Shown here piece by piece: positions 23,511-32,980 of a DNA stretch of 64,000 nt. Every line of letters begins with the position of its first letter. Within the stretch, counting starts at the first letter, position 1. A model generated the notes under the pieces. It had not been told where the DNA came from, searched no databases, and worked only from the letters and a program-made list of their open reading frames with translations. The DNA is from Candidatus Bartonella washoeensis Sb944nv (GTDB taxonomy: Bacteria; Pseudomonadota; Alphaproteobacteria; Rhizobiales; Rhizobiaceae). The stretch spans positions 70,186 to 134,185 of the forward strand of contig NZ_JH725022.1 of the NCBI RefSeq assembly GCF_000278135.1. The letters are read 5' to 3'. A program made the translations under genes and the position numbers.

Positions 23511-24626
23511 TCAAATTCGCTTTTGGGGTGCACCATATGAAGGTGGTATTTCCTTATTTTGTGCCCCAGAATCACGATCATAAGCACGCACAATAGCGGT
23601 AACAAGAGGATGGCGCACAACATCTTTTTCATTAAAACGAATAATTGCAATATTTTCTACATTGGAAAGAATGCGTATTGCTTCGATTAAACCTGATTTT
23701 TGTCCCGCAGGCAAATCAATTTGGCTTACATCACCGGTAACAATCATGCGTGCTCCTTCTCCAAGACGTGTGAGGAACATTTTCATTTGCATGGGTGTAG
23801 TATTTTGTGCTTCATCAAGAATAATAGCTGCATGAGTAAGTGTTCGTCCGCGCATGAAAGCAAGAGGAGCAATTTCGATGACACCAGAGGCTAAAATGCG
23901 TTCTACTTTTTCGACGGGCATCATATCATAGAGAGCATCATAAAGTGGACGTAAATATGGGTCGACTTTTTCTTTGAGGTCACCGGGAAGAAAACCAAGA
24001 TGTTCGCCAGCTTCAACAGCCGGACGTGAGAGGATAATTCGTTCAATGATACCACGTTCTAAAAGCATTGCAGCATGAGCAACAGCAAGATATGTTTTGC
24101 CTGTTCCTGCTGGTCCTATACCAAAAACAAGTTCAGTGCGTTCCATTGCGTGTATGTAAGCAGCTTGTGTCGGTGTCCGTGCATGGATTGTTTTTTTATG
24201 GGTACTCAACCGTGCTGGTATATATTTTGTTGCAGGTTGGTTTGCGGTTAACAATTCTTGCTGTTTATGTGGCAAATTTGCCATGGCAATCGCTCCTTCT
24301 ATATCCGATAAAGTGAGCTCTTGGTGTGTTTTAACACGTTCATAAAGCTGCTGTAACACATATTGCGCGTGCTTTGTGGCAGTAGTTTTGCCATGGATTA
24401 AAACTTCATTGCCGCGTGGATGGATACTAAGTCCAAGCTTTTCTTCGATATAAGCAAGATTTTCGTCGAATTTACCAAATACTGCTTTCGCATATCTATT
24501 ATTTTCAAAAATTAAAACAATGTGATTAACATCGGATGCATTTTCTTTTTCTGAGATAATATTATTCTCAGGGAAAATACTTATTTCCTCTTTAACGCGC
24601 TTTATTTTTTCGGTTGAATCTTTCAA
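23511..24626 (-). CDS. ybeZ: PhoH-like ATPase YbeZ
   Basis: PhoH-family ATPase thought to work with YbeY in rRNA processing. The 371 residues have a KH-like N-terminal region and a PhoH domain with Walker A FGIGPAGTGKTYLAVAHA, Walker B AAIILDEAQNTTPMQMKMFLTR and GDVSQIDLPAGQKSGL. It precedes ybeY, corC and lnt. About 160 AT-rich bases without a gene separate it from miaB upstream. Confidence 0.93.
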   Translation of the reverse strand: MKDSTEKIKRVKEEISIFPENNIISEKENASDVNHIVLIFENNRYAKAVFGKFDENLAYIEEKLGLSIHPRGNEVLIHGKTTATKHAQYVLQQLYERVKTHQELTLSDIEGAIAMANLPHKQQELLTANQPATKYIPARLSTHKKTIHARTPTQAAYIHAMERTELVFGIGPAGTGKTYLAVAHAAMLLERGIIERIILSRPAVEAGEHLGFLPGDLKEKVDPYLRPLYDALYDMMPVEKVERILASGVIEIAPLAFMRGRTLTHAAIILDEAQNTTPMQMKMFLTRLGEGARMIVTGDVSQIDLPAGQKSGLIEAIRILSNVENIAIIRFNEKDVVRHPLVTAIVRAYDRDSGAQNKEIPPSYGAPQKRI

Positions 24627-24787
24627 CCTATTCTCCCATATCTACAAAGTTTTGCAAACTTTTCTGAGTAAATTTTATAAAAAACAACCATTCTTTGTAT
24701 AGAGTGTAAATTTGAAGTGTGATCATTTTTTTCAAAAATAAAAAAATTTTCTAAAATTTATTTTTTGAACAAGATTTCAGAAATATA

Positions 24788-26161
24788 TTATACATTTGTT
24801 GTTTCGCCGACAAAACTGTTTGAGCTCGCATTTTTTATATGAATTGGTATTACGGTTCCTGTACAAGCCTCTGTATCCACTACAACAGGCAAAAGCCAAG
24901 GTGAACGACCTACCATTTGCCCAGAATGACGTCCAGCTTTTTCAATGAGAACATCGGTTGTTTGACCAATTTTGGAGCGCAAAAATGCATTTTGCTGTTC
25001 AAGGAGAAGGATTTGTAAATGTTGAAGCCGAGCATCTTTCACAGCTTCATCAACATGATTTTTCATTGTTGCACCAATTGTTCCAGGCCGAGGAGAATAC
25101 TTGAAAGAATAGGCTGAGCTGTATTGCACTTGCTTAATAAGTTTAATAGTCTCTTCAAAATCTTCATCTGTTTCTCCTGGAAATCCTACAATAAAATCGC
25201 CTGAAAAAGCAATATCGGGTCGTGCGGTACGAATTTTTTCGATAAGATGAAGATAATGAACGCTTTTATGTTGACGGTTCATTGCTTTTAAGATGCGATC
25301 CGAACCTGATTGGACAGGGAGATGCAGATAAGGCATTAATATGTCAAGATCTCGGTGTGCAGCAATAAGGCTGTCATCCATATCACGTGGGTGGCTAGTT
25401 GTGTAACGGAGACGCTTTAAACCATCCAGTTTAGCGAGATGATAGAGAAGATCACCAAGACGCCAAGTTTTACCGTTAGCACTTTGCCCGTGCCAACCGT
25501 TGACATTTTGTCCAAGGAGGGTAATCTCTTTGACACCAGCTTCAATGAGTTGGCGGGCTTCTTCGGTAATTTGCTCGACAGATCGCGATATTTCACTACC
25601 CCGTGTGTAGGGAACAACACAAAAAGTGCAAAATTTATCACAGCCTTCCTGTACTGTTAAAAACGCGCTAACGCCTCGTTTTCTTACGGCACGTTTATTA
25701 TGAGGTGGCAAATGCGCAAATTTATCCTCAACAGCATAATCTGTTGCGACAATTTTTTTCCCCTGTTTGGTTTGTTCTAACAAGTCTGGCAAGCGGTGAT
25801 ACATCTGTGGTCCAATGACAAGATCCACTGTTGGTGCACGACGCAAAATTTCACGTCCTTCCGCTTGTGCAACACAACCTGTTACGGCAATCATCAAGGG
25901 ATTATCAGCTGTACGTTCTTGACGCATTATGCGCAAGCGACCAAGATCAGAATAGAGTTTTTCTGCTGCTTTTTCACGGATGTGACAGGTATTGACAAGA
26001 ATAAGATCGGCATCATTTGGTGTTTGTGTAGCGACATAACCTTGTGAACTGAGACTATCAGTCATTCGTTGGCTGTCATAAACATTCATTTGACACCCAT
26101 AGGTTTTGATAAAAACCTTTTTAGGAGCAACAGGGGGCGTATTTTTAGGATTTTTATTCAT
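24788..26161 (-). CDS. miaB: tRNA-2-methylthio-N6-dimethylallyladenosine synthase MiaB
   Basis: Radical-SAM methylthiotransferase for A37 of tRNAs reading UNN codons. The 457 residues show the N-terminal cluster cysteines ([33 protein letters not shown]), the radical-SAM CxxxCxxC motif in [16 protein letters not shown], and a C-terminal TRAM domain. The length is normal for the family. It follows rimI after 31 bp. Confidence 0.96.
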   Translation of the reverse strand: MNKNPKNTPPVAPKKVFIKTYGCQMNVYDSQRMTDSLSSQGYVATQTPNDADLILVNTCHIREKAAEKLYSDLGRLRIMRQERTADNPLMIAVTGCVAQAEGREILRRAPTVDLVIGPQMYHRLPDLLEQTKQGKKIVATDYAVEDKFAHLPPHNKRAVRKRGVSAFLTVQEGCDKFCTFCVVPYTRGSEISRSVEQITEEARQLIEAGVKEITLLGQNVNGWHGQSANGKTWRLGDLLYHLAKLDGLKRLRYTTSHPRDMDDSLIAAHRDLDILMPYLHLPVQSGSDRILKAMNRQHKSVHYLHLIEKIRTARPDIAFSGDFIVGFPGETDEDFEETIKLIKQVQYSSAYSFKYSPRPGTIGATMKNHVDEAVKDARLQHLQILLLEQQNAFLRSKIGQTTDVLIEKAGRHSGQMVGRSPWLLPVVVDTEACTGTVIPIHIKNASSNSFVGETTNV

Positions 26162-26192
26162 AGCGCATATCTAAATGTTTTTGACGCAAATC

Positions 26193-26684
26193 TCAATCTG
26201 TTTGCTTAAAAGTTTTTTGCATGATGATTGCATCTATGCGGCTGTTTTTTGATTGATAGTAGGCGGGGCGTTTAGAAATTTTTTGAAATTCGAAACATTG
26301 GTAAAGGTTTAAAGCAGAAAGATTAGTTTCTTCTACTTCTAGGAAGAGTTTTATAGCGTGTTTGTGCTGAAGATAGCGAAGTGTACTATCGATAAGCAGA
26401 TGGCCAATTCCTTGTCGACGACAATGAGGTTGGACAGCAATTGTGATGATTTCTGCTTCATCAAGAATAAGACGGCATAGACAAAAGCCTAAGATTTGAT
26501 CAGGTTGCCCAATAAGAGAGGCTTTGTATCCGAAGATAGAGTGATCTTGTAAGAAATGATCAAATGTTTGTTTTTTCCAAGAAGGGATAAAACAATGCTG
26601 ATGAATTTGAGAAAGGGAAGCACTGTCATTTGCTTGTAGTGGAGCAATCCAAAAACGCTTTTTTGTTAATGAAAATTTGGACAT
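26193..26684 (-). CDS. rimI: Ribosomal-protein-alanine N-acetyltransferase RimI-like (GNAT)
   Basis: The 163-residue GNAT protein has the acetyl-CoA loop VQPHCRRQGIGHLLIDS and the downstream LFLEVEETNLSALNLYQCFEF strand-helix typical of RimI, which acetylates the S18 N-terminus. Its ATG shares one base with the tsaB stop (TAATG), so the two are tightly coupled, as in many bacteria. The GNAT part of MccE, which detoxifies processed microcin C in E. coli, belongs to the same fold, but nothing here points to that role. Confidence 0.88.
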   Translation of the reverse strand: MSKFSLTKKRFWIAPLQANDSASLSQIHQHCFIPSWKKQTFDHFLQDHSIFGYKASLIGQPDQILGFCLCRLILDEAEIITIAVQPHCRRQGIGHLLIDSTLRYLQHKHAIKLFLEVEETNLSALNLYQCFEFQKISKRPAYYQSKNSRIDAIIMQKTFKQTD

Positions 26685-27367
26685 TATTTTTTTCTTGGTA
26701 AAGCAAAACCGGTTTGTTGTTTAACATCAGCATTACGTAAATAGAGCGGAGAGGGGCGTTCTTGTGGTTGTTTGCTTGCAGCAAGGTGAGCATAACTTAC
26801 AATATCAGCCGCTTCGCATAAGATTTGATCTAGTACAGCTTTTTTGTTGATCTGATTGTTTTTAATATACAGTGCAACGATATTAGCTGCTGGACCGGTT
26901 AGTCTTGTTTGTTGTGGTAAATCTTCAATGATATTTTCAATTGTTTTTAAGCCAGGTGCTCCTAAAGGGGTGAGATCTTGGTTAAAATTCTGATGGTAGA
27001 ACATATCTCTACCGGCTTCAATGACAACAGTGATTGCTAACGTAGTATTTTTATCTGCCGCCTGTACTGCCAATGCTTCAAGTGCGCTTATGCCAACAGC
27101 TGGTATTTCCAGCGCTAGCGCTAAAGCTCTTGCTGTTGAAACGCCTACACGCACACCGGTGAATGATCCAGGTCCAATATTGACAGCAATACGATCAACT
27201 TGATCAAGAGTAATATTGGCTTGGTCGATTACTTGTGCAATATGTCCAATAAGTTTTTCTGCGTGCCCTTTGTTCATGCGTTCGCTGATGCGTGCAATGA
27301 TGGATTTATGACGAATGAGCGCAACAGCGCAATAGATTGAAGCGGTGTCTATGGCAAGGATAAGCAT
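26684..27367 (-). CDS. tsaB: tRNA threonylcarbamoyladenosine biosynthesis protein TsaB
   Basis: Partner of TsaD in making t6A37 in tRNA. I place the start at the ATG at 27365-27367 (MLILAIDTASIYCAVAL); the frame is open further up only to a TTG and the upstream residues are not family-like. The result is 227 residues. The ASKHA fold motifs IDTASIYCAVA and VNIGPGSFTGVRVG are clear. No good Shine-Dalgarno is visible. Confidence 0.92.
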   Translation of the reverse strand: MLILAIDTASIYCAVALIRHKSIIARISERMNKGHAEKLIGHIAQVIDQANITLDQVDRIAVNIGPGSFTGVRVGVSTARALALALEIPAVGISALEALAVQAADKNTTLAITVVIEAGRDMFYHQNFNQDLTPLGAPGLKTIENIIEDLPQQTRLTGPAANIVALYIKNNQINKKAVLDQILCEAADIVSYAHLAASKQPQERPSPLYLRNADVKQQTGFALPRKK

Positions 27368-27400
27368 AAGAATATTGTAGTTGAATAATATGATAAACAA

Positions 27401-27880
27401 AAGGCCTGCTGTATTTTTTACTGTTTTTTATTTTGTTAATGCATTTTGCAATAATTTAAGAAAGTTATAAAACTTATAAAACACGCTGTTTTTTGAATTA
27501 TTTTTTATGTGCAACCAATATTCAATATGTTTTTGCGCGGTATCTTTTTCGTTTACACGAAAAAGATACCTCCAGTGAGATAGAGTTTTTTTGCAAAAAT
27601 GTAATATCTTTTTCTTATTAAATGCGGAAGCATTTATTTACCTTTCATTATGTTTTGTTGAAAGAAAAAAGTAAGCAACAACCATTTGAAGGGAAGAAAT
27701 CATGAGATCACATGTCTTTTTTCCAATAAGAGTTTATTCCATGAACTCTTTGTAAAAACTTCCTTTTGATGAGAACAGAGTTTTTTTTTGATGCACTAAG
27801 CATTTTAATACTACGCTGCTCAGTTACAAGCAACTGTGTATTAAAAAAGTAATTGAAAAACCAATTTGAGAGCATATTTT
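27401..27880. other. Gene-poor AT-rich stretch between tsaB and the YeiH-like gene
   Basis: About 480 bp with no convincing gene. It holds a perfect 14-bp inverted repeat (listed separately). It also holds an 18-codon plus-strand reading frame at 27702-27755 (MRSHVFFPIRVYSMNSL) preceded by a good GAAGGGAAG ribosome site; this may be the remains of a decayed gene. I see no RNA gene. Confidence 0.4.
27539..27570. repeat. Perfect 14-bp inverted repeat (hairpin)
   Basis: GGTATCTTTTTCGT, a four-base loop TTAC, then ACGAAAAAGATACC. The arms match at every position. No T run follows on either strand, so it is not a standard terminator; it could be a protein-binding palindrome or an RNA hairpin. Confidence 0.6.
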
Positions 27881-28771
27881 TCAAAATGTTATATGGTTCA
27901 GATCAATCAATTTTATCATGATAAGGCTGCAAGCACTGAGAAAGAGGATGGAGGAAGTTGCAGCTAAAATAACGCGCCTTCCTGCTTTTTTAAATGAGCG
28001 GATGTCAACACCTAATCCTAAAGCTGCCATTGAAATAACTGTAAACAATTGAGCAATAAATTTGATCGGGTTTATAGCCGTTTCAGGAATAAGCTCGCTT
28101 GAACGAATAAGCATCATGATAATGAAACCTATGATAAACCATGGGACGAGGGTGTGTAAACGAAAATGTGTGTGTGCCGTTTGGCGATAGATGATTGACA
28201 GGCTAAAAATAACAGGACCTAACATTAAAACCCGCACCAATTTGACAATTGTTGCAATTTGAACACTCACAAAAGAAACAGATGCTGTTGCTACTAAAAC
28301 CTGTGGTACAGCATAAACAACCATGCCTGCAAGCACACCGTATTGGCTAAATGACAAATTCAAAAGCGGATGTAAAAAAGGGAGAAGTAAAATAATTAGA
28401 ACTCCTAAAAGGGCAGTAAAGGCAATTGATGCTGCTACATCTTCATGCTTTGCATGGATAACAGGAGCAGTTGCAACAATAGCTGAATTGCCACAAATGG
28501 CATTCCCACAAGCGACCAGCATTGCTAAATTTGCAGAAAGTCCAAAAAGTCTGCCTAGAACGAAACTGATGAGGATAGTTATAAATATAACGAATACAAT
28601 GCTAGCAAGCAAATTCCAACCGGCTGAAAGAACTGTATGGATGCTAATGCTTGCTCCTAGAAGAACAATAGCAATTTCAAGAAGTGTCTTTGCACAAAAG
28701 GTTATACCTTCTTGAAAATATTTCGGCAGATTAAAACAGCTACGGATAATAGATCCTAAGAGGATTGCCAA
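27881..28771 (-). CDS. YeiH/UPF0324-family membrane protein, 5' end apparently damaged
   Basis: About ten hydrophobic segments, with the family motifs AKTLLEIAIVLLGASIS, GNAICGNSAIVATAPVI and the C-terminal ALGLGVDIRSFKKAG. UPF0324 proteins are putative anion (sulfate or sulfonate) exporters; function is not firm. The listed start is a TTG at 28769-28771, which would lack the first segment (296 residues). The same frame stays open to 28909 and encodes a fitting N-terminus (FEQFWTGYLVCLLISGLAYG), for 342 codons, the normal family length. The only ATG there, at 28906-28908 after a GGGGGA ribosome site, is out of frame and stops after 16 codons. Loss of one G at the second codon would explain this. 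Possibly a recent pseudogene. Confidence 0.7.
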   Translation of the reverse strand: MAILLGSIIRSCFNLPKYFQEGITFCAKTLLEIAIVLLGASISIHTVLSAGWNLLASIVFVIFITILISFVLGRLFGLSANLAMLVACGNAICGNSAIVATAPVIHAKHEDVAASIAFTALLGVLIILLLPFLHPLLNLSFSQYGVLAGMVVYAVPQVLVATASVSFVSVQIATIVKLVRVLMLGPVIFSLSIIYRQTAHTHFRLHTLVPWFIIGFIIMMLIRSSELIPETAINPIKFIAQLFTVISMAALGLGVDIRSFKKAGRRVILAATSSILFLSACSLIMIKLIDLNHITF

Positions 28772-28977
28772 AACAAGGCTTTCGAACCACGGCTCTGAAA
28801 AAAGTTGTTTTTCTAGAACTTCTAAACCATAAGCTAAGCCGGATATGAGCAGACATACTAGGTACCCGGTCCAAAATTGTTCAAAAGTGAAAGCTTTTTC
28901 TTTAGCATTTTAATATTCCCCCATAAATAAAGCAGCAATAGCAGATAGGAAGTGATAACAGGCATTAGAAGCGAGTT

Positions 28978-29583
28978 TTAAAGATTAGTCCTTGCTTGTA
29001 AGGCTGCAGCCAAGGTTCCATCATCAAGATAATCGAGTTCACCCCCCACGGGCACTCCATGGGCAAGCCGAGTAATTTTAACTGAACAATTAGTGAGTTG
29101 ATCAGTGATGTAGTGAGCTGTTGTTTGTCCTTCAACTGTAGCATTCACGGCTAAGATAATCTCTGTAATTTGATTTTGTAAAACGCGCTGTATTAAGGAG
29201 GTGATGTTGAGTTCATCAGGTCCTATCCCATCTAATGGGGAGAGTCTTCCGCCTAATACATGATAACGTGCAGCTAAAGTTCTGGCACGTTCAAGAGCCC
29301 AAAGATCAGCAATATCTTCAACAACAATAATTGTTGTATCATCGCGGCGAGGATCTGTACAAATTGAACAAGGATTCGTTGTATCTACATTTCCACAAAT
29401 AGAACAAATGCAGACTTTTTCTACAGCTGCTTGTATTGCTGCTCCTAAAGGTTCAAGCAATGTTTCCTTTTTTTTGATGAGGTGAAGTGCAGCACGGCGT
29501 GCCGAACGTGGCCCAAGACCTGGTATCCGCGCTAAAAGCTGAATGAGACGCTCAATCTCAGGTCCTGCGATGTGTTTAGACAT
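28978..29583 (-). CDS. recR: Recombination protein RecR
   Basis: Works with RecF and RecO in loading RecA at gaps. The 201 residues show the N-terminal helix-hairpin-helix ([19 protein letters not shown]), a four-cysteine zinc motif ([16 protein letters not shown]) and the Toprim domain beginning [15 protein letters not shown]. It is the third gene of the conserved dnaX-ybaB-recR group. Confidence 0.96.
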   Translation of the reverse strand: MSKHIAGPEIERLIQLLARIPGLGPRSARRAALHLIKKKETLLEPLGAAIQAAVEKVCICSICGNVDTTNPCSICTDPRRDDTTIIVVEDIADLWALERARTLAARYHVLGGRLSPLDGIGPDELNITSLIQRVLQNQITEIILAVNATVEGQTTAHYITDQLTNCSVKITRLAHGVPVGGELDYLDDGTLAAALQARTNL

Positions 29584-29619
29584 ACTCTTGTTCCAAGGGA
29601 TTAAATAAAATCCAGTTCG

Positions 29620-29943
29620 TTAGAACGGAAGTTTGAAACCTGATGGGAGTGGCAGCCCTGCTGTCATGCTTTTGGTTTTTTCTTCCATAGCCATTTGAAT
29701 TTTTGTTTTGGCTTCATTATAGGCTGCCATAATGAGATCTTCAAGAATTTCAGTTTCCTCAGGTTTGAGGAGTGAAGGATCAATTTTGATTGCGGTTATG
29801 GTATTCTTACCGTTTAAGGTGACGCTGACAAGTCCACCGCCGGCAATGCCAGTCACTTGCAAATTCGCTATTTCTTCTTGAATTTGCTGCATTTTTTCTT
29901 GCACTTCTTTGGCTTTTTTCATCATACTCATCATATCACGCAT
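29620..29943 (-). CDS. Nucleoid-associated protein, YbaB/EbfC family
   Basis: Small DNA-binding dimer of 107 residues. It has an N-terminal amphipathic helix ([22 protein letters not shown]) and the strand segment [15 protein letters not shown] typical of the family. It lies 14 bp after dnaX and before recR. Confidence 0.93.
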   Translation of the reverse strand: MRDMMSMMKKAKEVQEKMQQIQEEIANLQVTGIAGGGLVSVTLNGKNTITAIKIDPSLLKPEETEILEDLIMAAYNEAKTKIQMAMEEKTKSMTAGLPLPSGFKLPF

Positions 29944-29957
29944 AGGAATAGGTATCC

Positions 29958-31898
29958 TTATTCATCATTGATATCACTTTCATTTTTAAAGGTATCAGCA
30001 TTTTTAAAGGTATTGGGGAGTAAATCAAGATCGTTTTCTTGTTTATTCAGGCGAATATCGACAATTTTTGCTTCTGGGAAATAGTTGAGAATTTTCGCGA
30101 TATCCGGATCTGCTTCTGCATTAGAGAAAAGTTTTTTTTGGATAGCAACACTTTCTTCCTGTAGGGTTGGTCCTCCTCCTTCATTGACAAAGGTTATAGT
30201 CCAACGTTTTCCAGTCCATTGAGATAGCGTTTTTTTGATATCACTGGCAAGTGAACGTGGAGCATCTTTAGCAAGCCTTAAAGTAATATGTCCTGGTTCA
30301 AAAGAAACAGGATGAACAAATTCTTTAACAAGGAGTTTAAAAGAGATTTCATTATACTGTTCAGCTAATTTAATAATATCGTGTAGGGAATCAATAACTA
30401 TAGTTTTGGGTTCAATAATTTCCTTTGTTGTTTGCGTAGAAGGAAGCGGTAAATTTACAATATTTTCAGAACGTGCAACAGACGGGGACATTTCAAGAAC
30501 GTCTTTTATTTCAGGTAATTGAGTGCTTTTGGTAGTTTGAACCTTCAATGAATCTTCTGATTGTAAGGAGTGGTTTAATTGGTTTTTCGAGGGTGTTTTT
30601 AAATCTGCTTGGTTTGTTGGTGTGTTTGAAACGCATAGAAAAGGATGGGCATCTACAACTGCTATTTTTGTTGTATTATTTGCATTTGTGGATTTTTGAT
30701 GAGAAGAATTTTCGACAATTGTGAGAGATGTTTTTTCTTGCTCAAGCTTTTTTAAAGCTTCATCAAGGGTTGGCAGATCAGCAGTATGAGCCAGACGAAT
30801 AAGTAACATTTCAGCAGCTTGAAGTGGACGCGTGGTTTGACTAACTTCTTGTAAGCCTTTGAGTAACATTTGCCAGTTTCTGGACAAAACAGGAACAGAA
30901 AGTTTTTGCGAAAAATCTAAGCTTCTCAAACGCTCATTCTCAGTAAGCGAGAGATCTTCGACTTTTTCTGGTGTAAAACGTAAACGTGTGACGAGATGAT
31001 TGAAATCAGCCAATTCTGTCAATATAGTGAGAGGATCAGCACCTGCATCATATTGGCTGCGCAATTCATGCAATGCATTTACAACGTTGCCCTTCATGAT
31101 GAATTCAAACAGATCAATAATACGTGCTTGATCAGCTAATCCTAGCATTGTGCGTACTGCAACAGCGCTAACATTGCAATTGCTATGAGCAATTGCTTGA
31201 TCAAAAATGGACAGTGCGTCACGTGCAGAACCTTCTGCAGCACGTGCGATCATGAAGAGCGCTTGATCTTCTACTTCCACATTTTCATATTTAGCAATTT
31301 GGCGCAAATGAGCGACCAAAGCTGTTGATTCAATACGCCGTAAGTCAAAACGCTGGCAACGAGAAAGGATTGTAATCGGAACTTTGCGAATTTCTGTCGT
31401 TGCAAAAATAAATTTTACATGTGGCGGTGGTTCTTCAAGTGTTTTCAATAAACCATTAAATGCCTGTGTTGAGAGCATGTGCACTTCATCAATAATATAA
31501 ACCTTATAGCGTGCAGAAATAGGACGATAACGTATTTGTTCGATAATTTCACGAATATCATCAATACCCGTATGTGAAGCTGCATCCATTTCTATAACAT
31601 CGATATGGCGTCCTTCGATGATTTGTGTGCAATGTTCACCAAGTGTATTCAATACAGTCGTTGGTTGGTCAATATCTTTTGTTTTGTAGTTGAGCGCACG
31701 TGCTAAAATACGCGCTGTTGTTGTTTTCCCCACTCCGCGAATTCCTGTTAGCATCCAAGCTTGTGCAATGCGTCCTGTTTCAAAGGCGTTAGTGAGGGTG
31801 CGCACCATTGCTTCTTGACCAATGAGGTCGGAAAAATTTTGAGGTCGATATTTGCGAGCAAGAACGCGATAGGTTGTTTCTACCGACATATTTTTCAT
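29958..31898 (-). CDS. dnaX: DNA polymerase III subunit tau (dnaX), with candidate frameshift-made gamma
   Basis: Clamp-loader ATPase of the replisome. I choose the ATG at 31896-31898 ([19 protein letters not shown]) because a GGA box lies seven bases upstream; the frame is open to 31952. The 646 residues hold Walker [19 protein letters not shown], Walker [11 protein letters not shown], the sensor region [10 protein letters not shown], domain III, and a long C-terminal tau region. The zinc-finger cysteines of typical DnaX are replaced: [21 protein letters not shown] keeps only one Cys. At 30753-30747 the codons TTA AAA AAG form an A-AAA-AAG slippery heptamer right after domain III; see the separate entry. 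ybaB and recR follow; the SRP RNA gene lies upstream. Confidence 0.95.
   Translation of the reverse strand: MKNMSVETTYRVLARKYRPQNFSDLIGQEAMVRTLTNAFETGRIAQAWMLTGIRGVGKTTTARILARALNYKTKDIDQPTTVLNTLGEHCTQIIEGRHIDVIEMDAASHTGIDDIREIIEQIRYRPISARYKVYIIDEVHMLSTQAFNGLLKTLEEPPPHVKFIFATTEIRKVPITILSRCQRFDLRRIESTALVAHLRQIAKYENVEVEDQALFMIARAAEGSARDALSIFDQAIAHSNCNVSAVAVRTMLGLADQARIIDLFEFIMKGNVVNALHELRSQYDAGADPLTILTELADFNHLVTRLRFTPEKVEDLSLTENERLRSLDFSQKLSVPVLSRNWQMLLKGLQEVSQTTRPLQAAEMLLIRLAHTADLPTLDEALKKLEQEKTSLTIVENSSHQKSTNANNTTKIAVVDAHPFLCVSNTPTNQADLKTPSKNQLNHSLQSEDSLKVQTTKSTQLPEIKDVLEMSPSVARSENIVNLPLPSTQTTKEIIEPKTIVIDSLHDIIKLAEQYNEISFKLLVKEFVHPVSFEPGHITLRLAKDAPRSLASDIKKTLSQWTGKRWTITFVNEGGGPTLQEESVAIQKKLFSNAEADPDIAKILNYFPEAKIVDIRLNKQENDLDLLPNTFKNADTFKNESDINDE
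30742..30753 (-). promoter_or_regulatory. Candidate programmed -1 ribosomal frameshift site in dnaX
   Basis: On the coding (minus) strand the reading is GCT TTA AAA AAG CTT GAG, so the heptamer A-AAA-AAG (30753-30747) is in the frame required for tandem slippage. After a -1 slip the next codons are GCT (Ala) and TGA (stop), giving a product of 385 residues that ends just after the ATPase and oligomerisation domains. E. coli dnaX uses the same heptamer with a stop one codon later to make gamma. I do not see a convincing Shine-Dalgarno-like stimulator upstream or a strong stem-loop downstream. Confidence 0.6.
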
Positions 31899-32055
31899 CA
31901 ATAATTCCAACTTTGAAGCTCTTTTTAGTACATTTCGATAACACGCAGGCACGAGCTAATACTGCAATCTAATATAAAAGGATTTTTTCTCAATCAATTT
32001 ATTTTTTTAAGAAACAGGATTATTTGCCTAAAAACAACAAAGAACCCTTTACTTG

Positions 32056-32101
32056 CTGTATACACATGGTGCTATGAACTGTATATACATGGTGCTATGA
32101 A
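32056..32101. repeat. Two-copy 23-bp tandem repeat
   Basis: Units at 32056-32078 and 32079-32101 differ at one base (C or T). Each contains the core ACATGGTGCTATGAA. The pair lies between dnaX and ffs, about 55 bp past the 3' end of the SRP RNA. Confidence 0.7.
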
Positions 32102-32154
32102 GATTGAAGATCATATACTGAAAAACGACAAAAGTATGATTTATCCAGCAAAAT

Positions 32155-32251
32155 AGGAGGCTGGTACGATGACCCGTACCAGAACTCGTTGGGGCTGCTT
32201 CTTTCCAGACCTGACCCAGTTGGCGAGCGGCTCGTCCATCACCAACCTCCC
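32155..32251 (-). ncRNA. ffs: Signal recognition particle RNA (4.5S-type)
   Basis: On the minus strand the conserved apical loop reads GGTCAGGTCTGGAAAGAAGC, close to the bacterial SRP consensus (GGTCAGGTCCGGAAGGAAGC). The RNA ends pair well: GGAGGTTGG at the 5' end with CCAGCCTCC at the 3' end, giving about 97 nt, the size of a small 4.5S RNA. It guides Ffh and FtsY in cotranslational membrane targeting. Its position upstream of dnaX is common in Rhizobiales. Two reading frames that cross this locus are not genes. Confidence 0.92.
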
Positions 32252-32980
32252 GGTTACATATTGTCGATTTAAAATAAAAAATCAAGCTAAGAAACGAAAA
32301 ATATGGACAGAACAACCGAAAATTTTTCCTTTGGACTTAATTCTCATATTATGAATTACAAATATGGGGTATCAATTTCCCTTGGAAGAGCGCTCCACAT
32401 TTATCTGGTATGAACAAGGTATTTACTTTGTTAACATAACGATTAGCTGTAAGAAGATGCTCGTTGGTTAGGAAATAGTGGCAGAGGGGCTTAATTTGTT
32501 AAATCTGCTCACAGAATTATAGCTAGTTTGCAGTAATTAAAGAAAGGGGAAGTATAAGAGGTCGTTCAATAAGCTGAAGTTAGAAAATCGAAGGAAAAGA
32601 TTGTTGCTGAATTGGCGTGTGTGTTTCACATTTTTTCTGTATTTGACAAAGTATAGAATACATTTACAGAGCATAAAAGTGCAAGTTTTATGATTTAGTT
32701 GTTTTTTTGCTATAATATGGTTTATAGGCGATGTGGTTTGTAGCTAGTTTATAAATTGATTAACAGCTTACAGAAATTACAGAACAATTCCATCTGCTTT
32801 AAAATTGTAAAATTTTTACAATAGCCAACTTTGTTAAGAAATTTGACTTTGTTGAAGATCTATTGAAATTCAAATTCATGACAAAGTGAGCTTTGAGAAT
32901 TCATTAAGCCTGCTTAAAAAAAAGATTTGCTTAAATAATTAAGCAACCTCCTTCAAAATTAGGTACTATAGAAAATATTA
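32252..32980. other. Long AT-rich gap after ffs, no gene recognised
   Basis: About 730 bp between the SRP RNA 5' end and the small secreted-protein gene. The promoter of ffs must be close to 32260-32300 on the minus strand. I see no tRNA, no repeat family and no reading frame with family-like content. Confidence 0.4.

Noticed and set aside
26193-26684. GNAT gene as an MccE-like microcin immunity acetyltransferase
   Set aside because: It is coupled to tsaB and followed by miaB, the standard rimI setting, and lies 11 kb from the microcin cluster.
28895-28908. Programmed frameshift at the AAGAAAAAG run near the YeiH-like ATG
   Set aside because: The heptamer in frame is G-AAA-AAG, whose P-site codon does not re-pair after a -1 slip; a simple one-base deletion explains the offset better.
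32049-32354. Two overlapping reading frames (minus 32049-32315 and plus 32169-32354)
   Set aside because: Both run through the SRP RNA gene; their sequence is that of a structured RNA and neither has family-like content.
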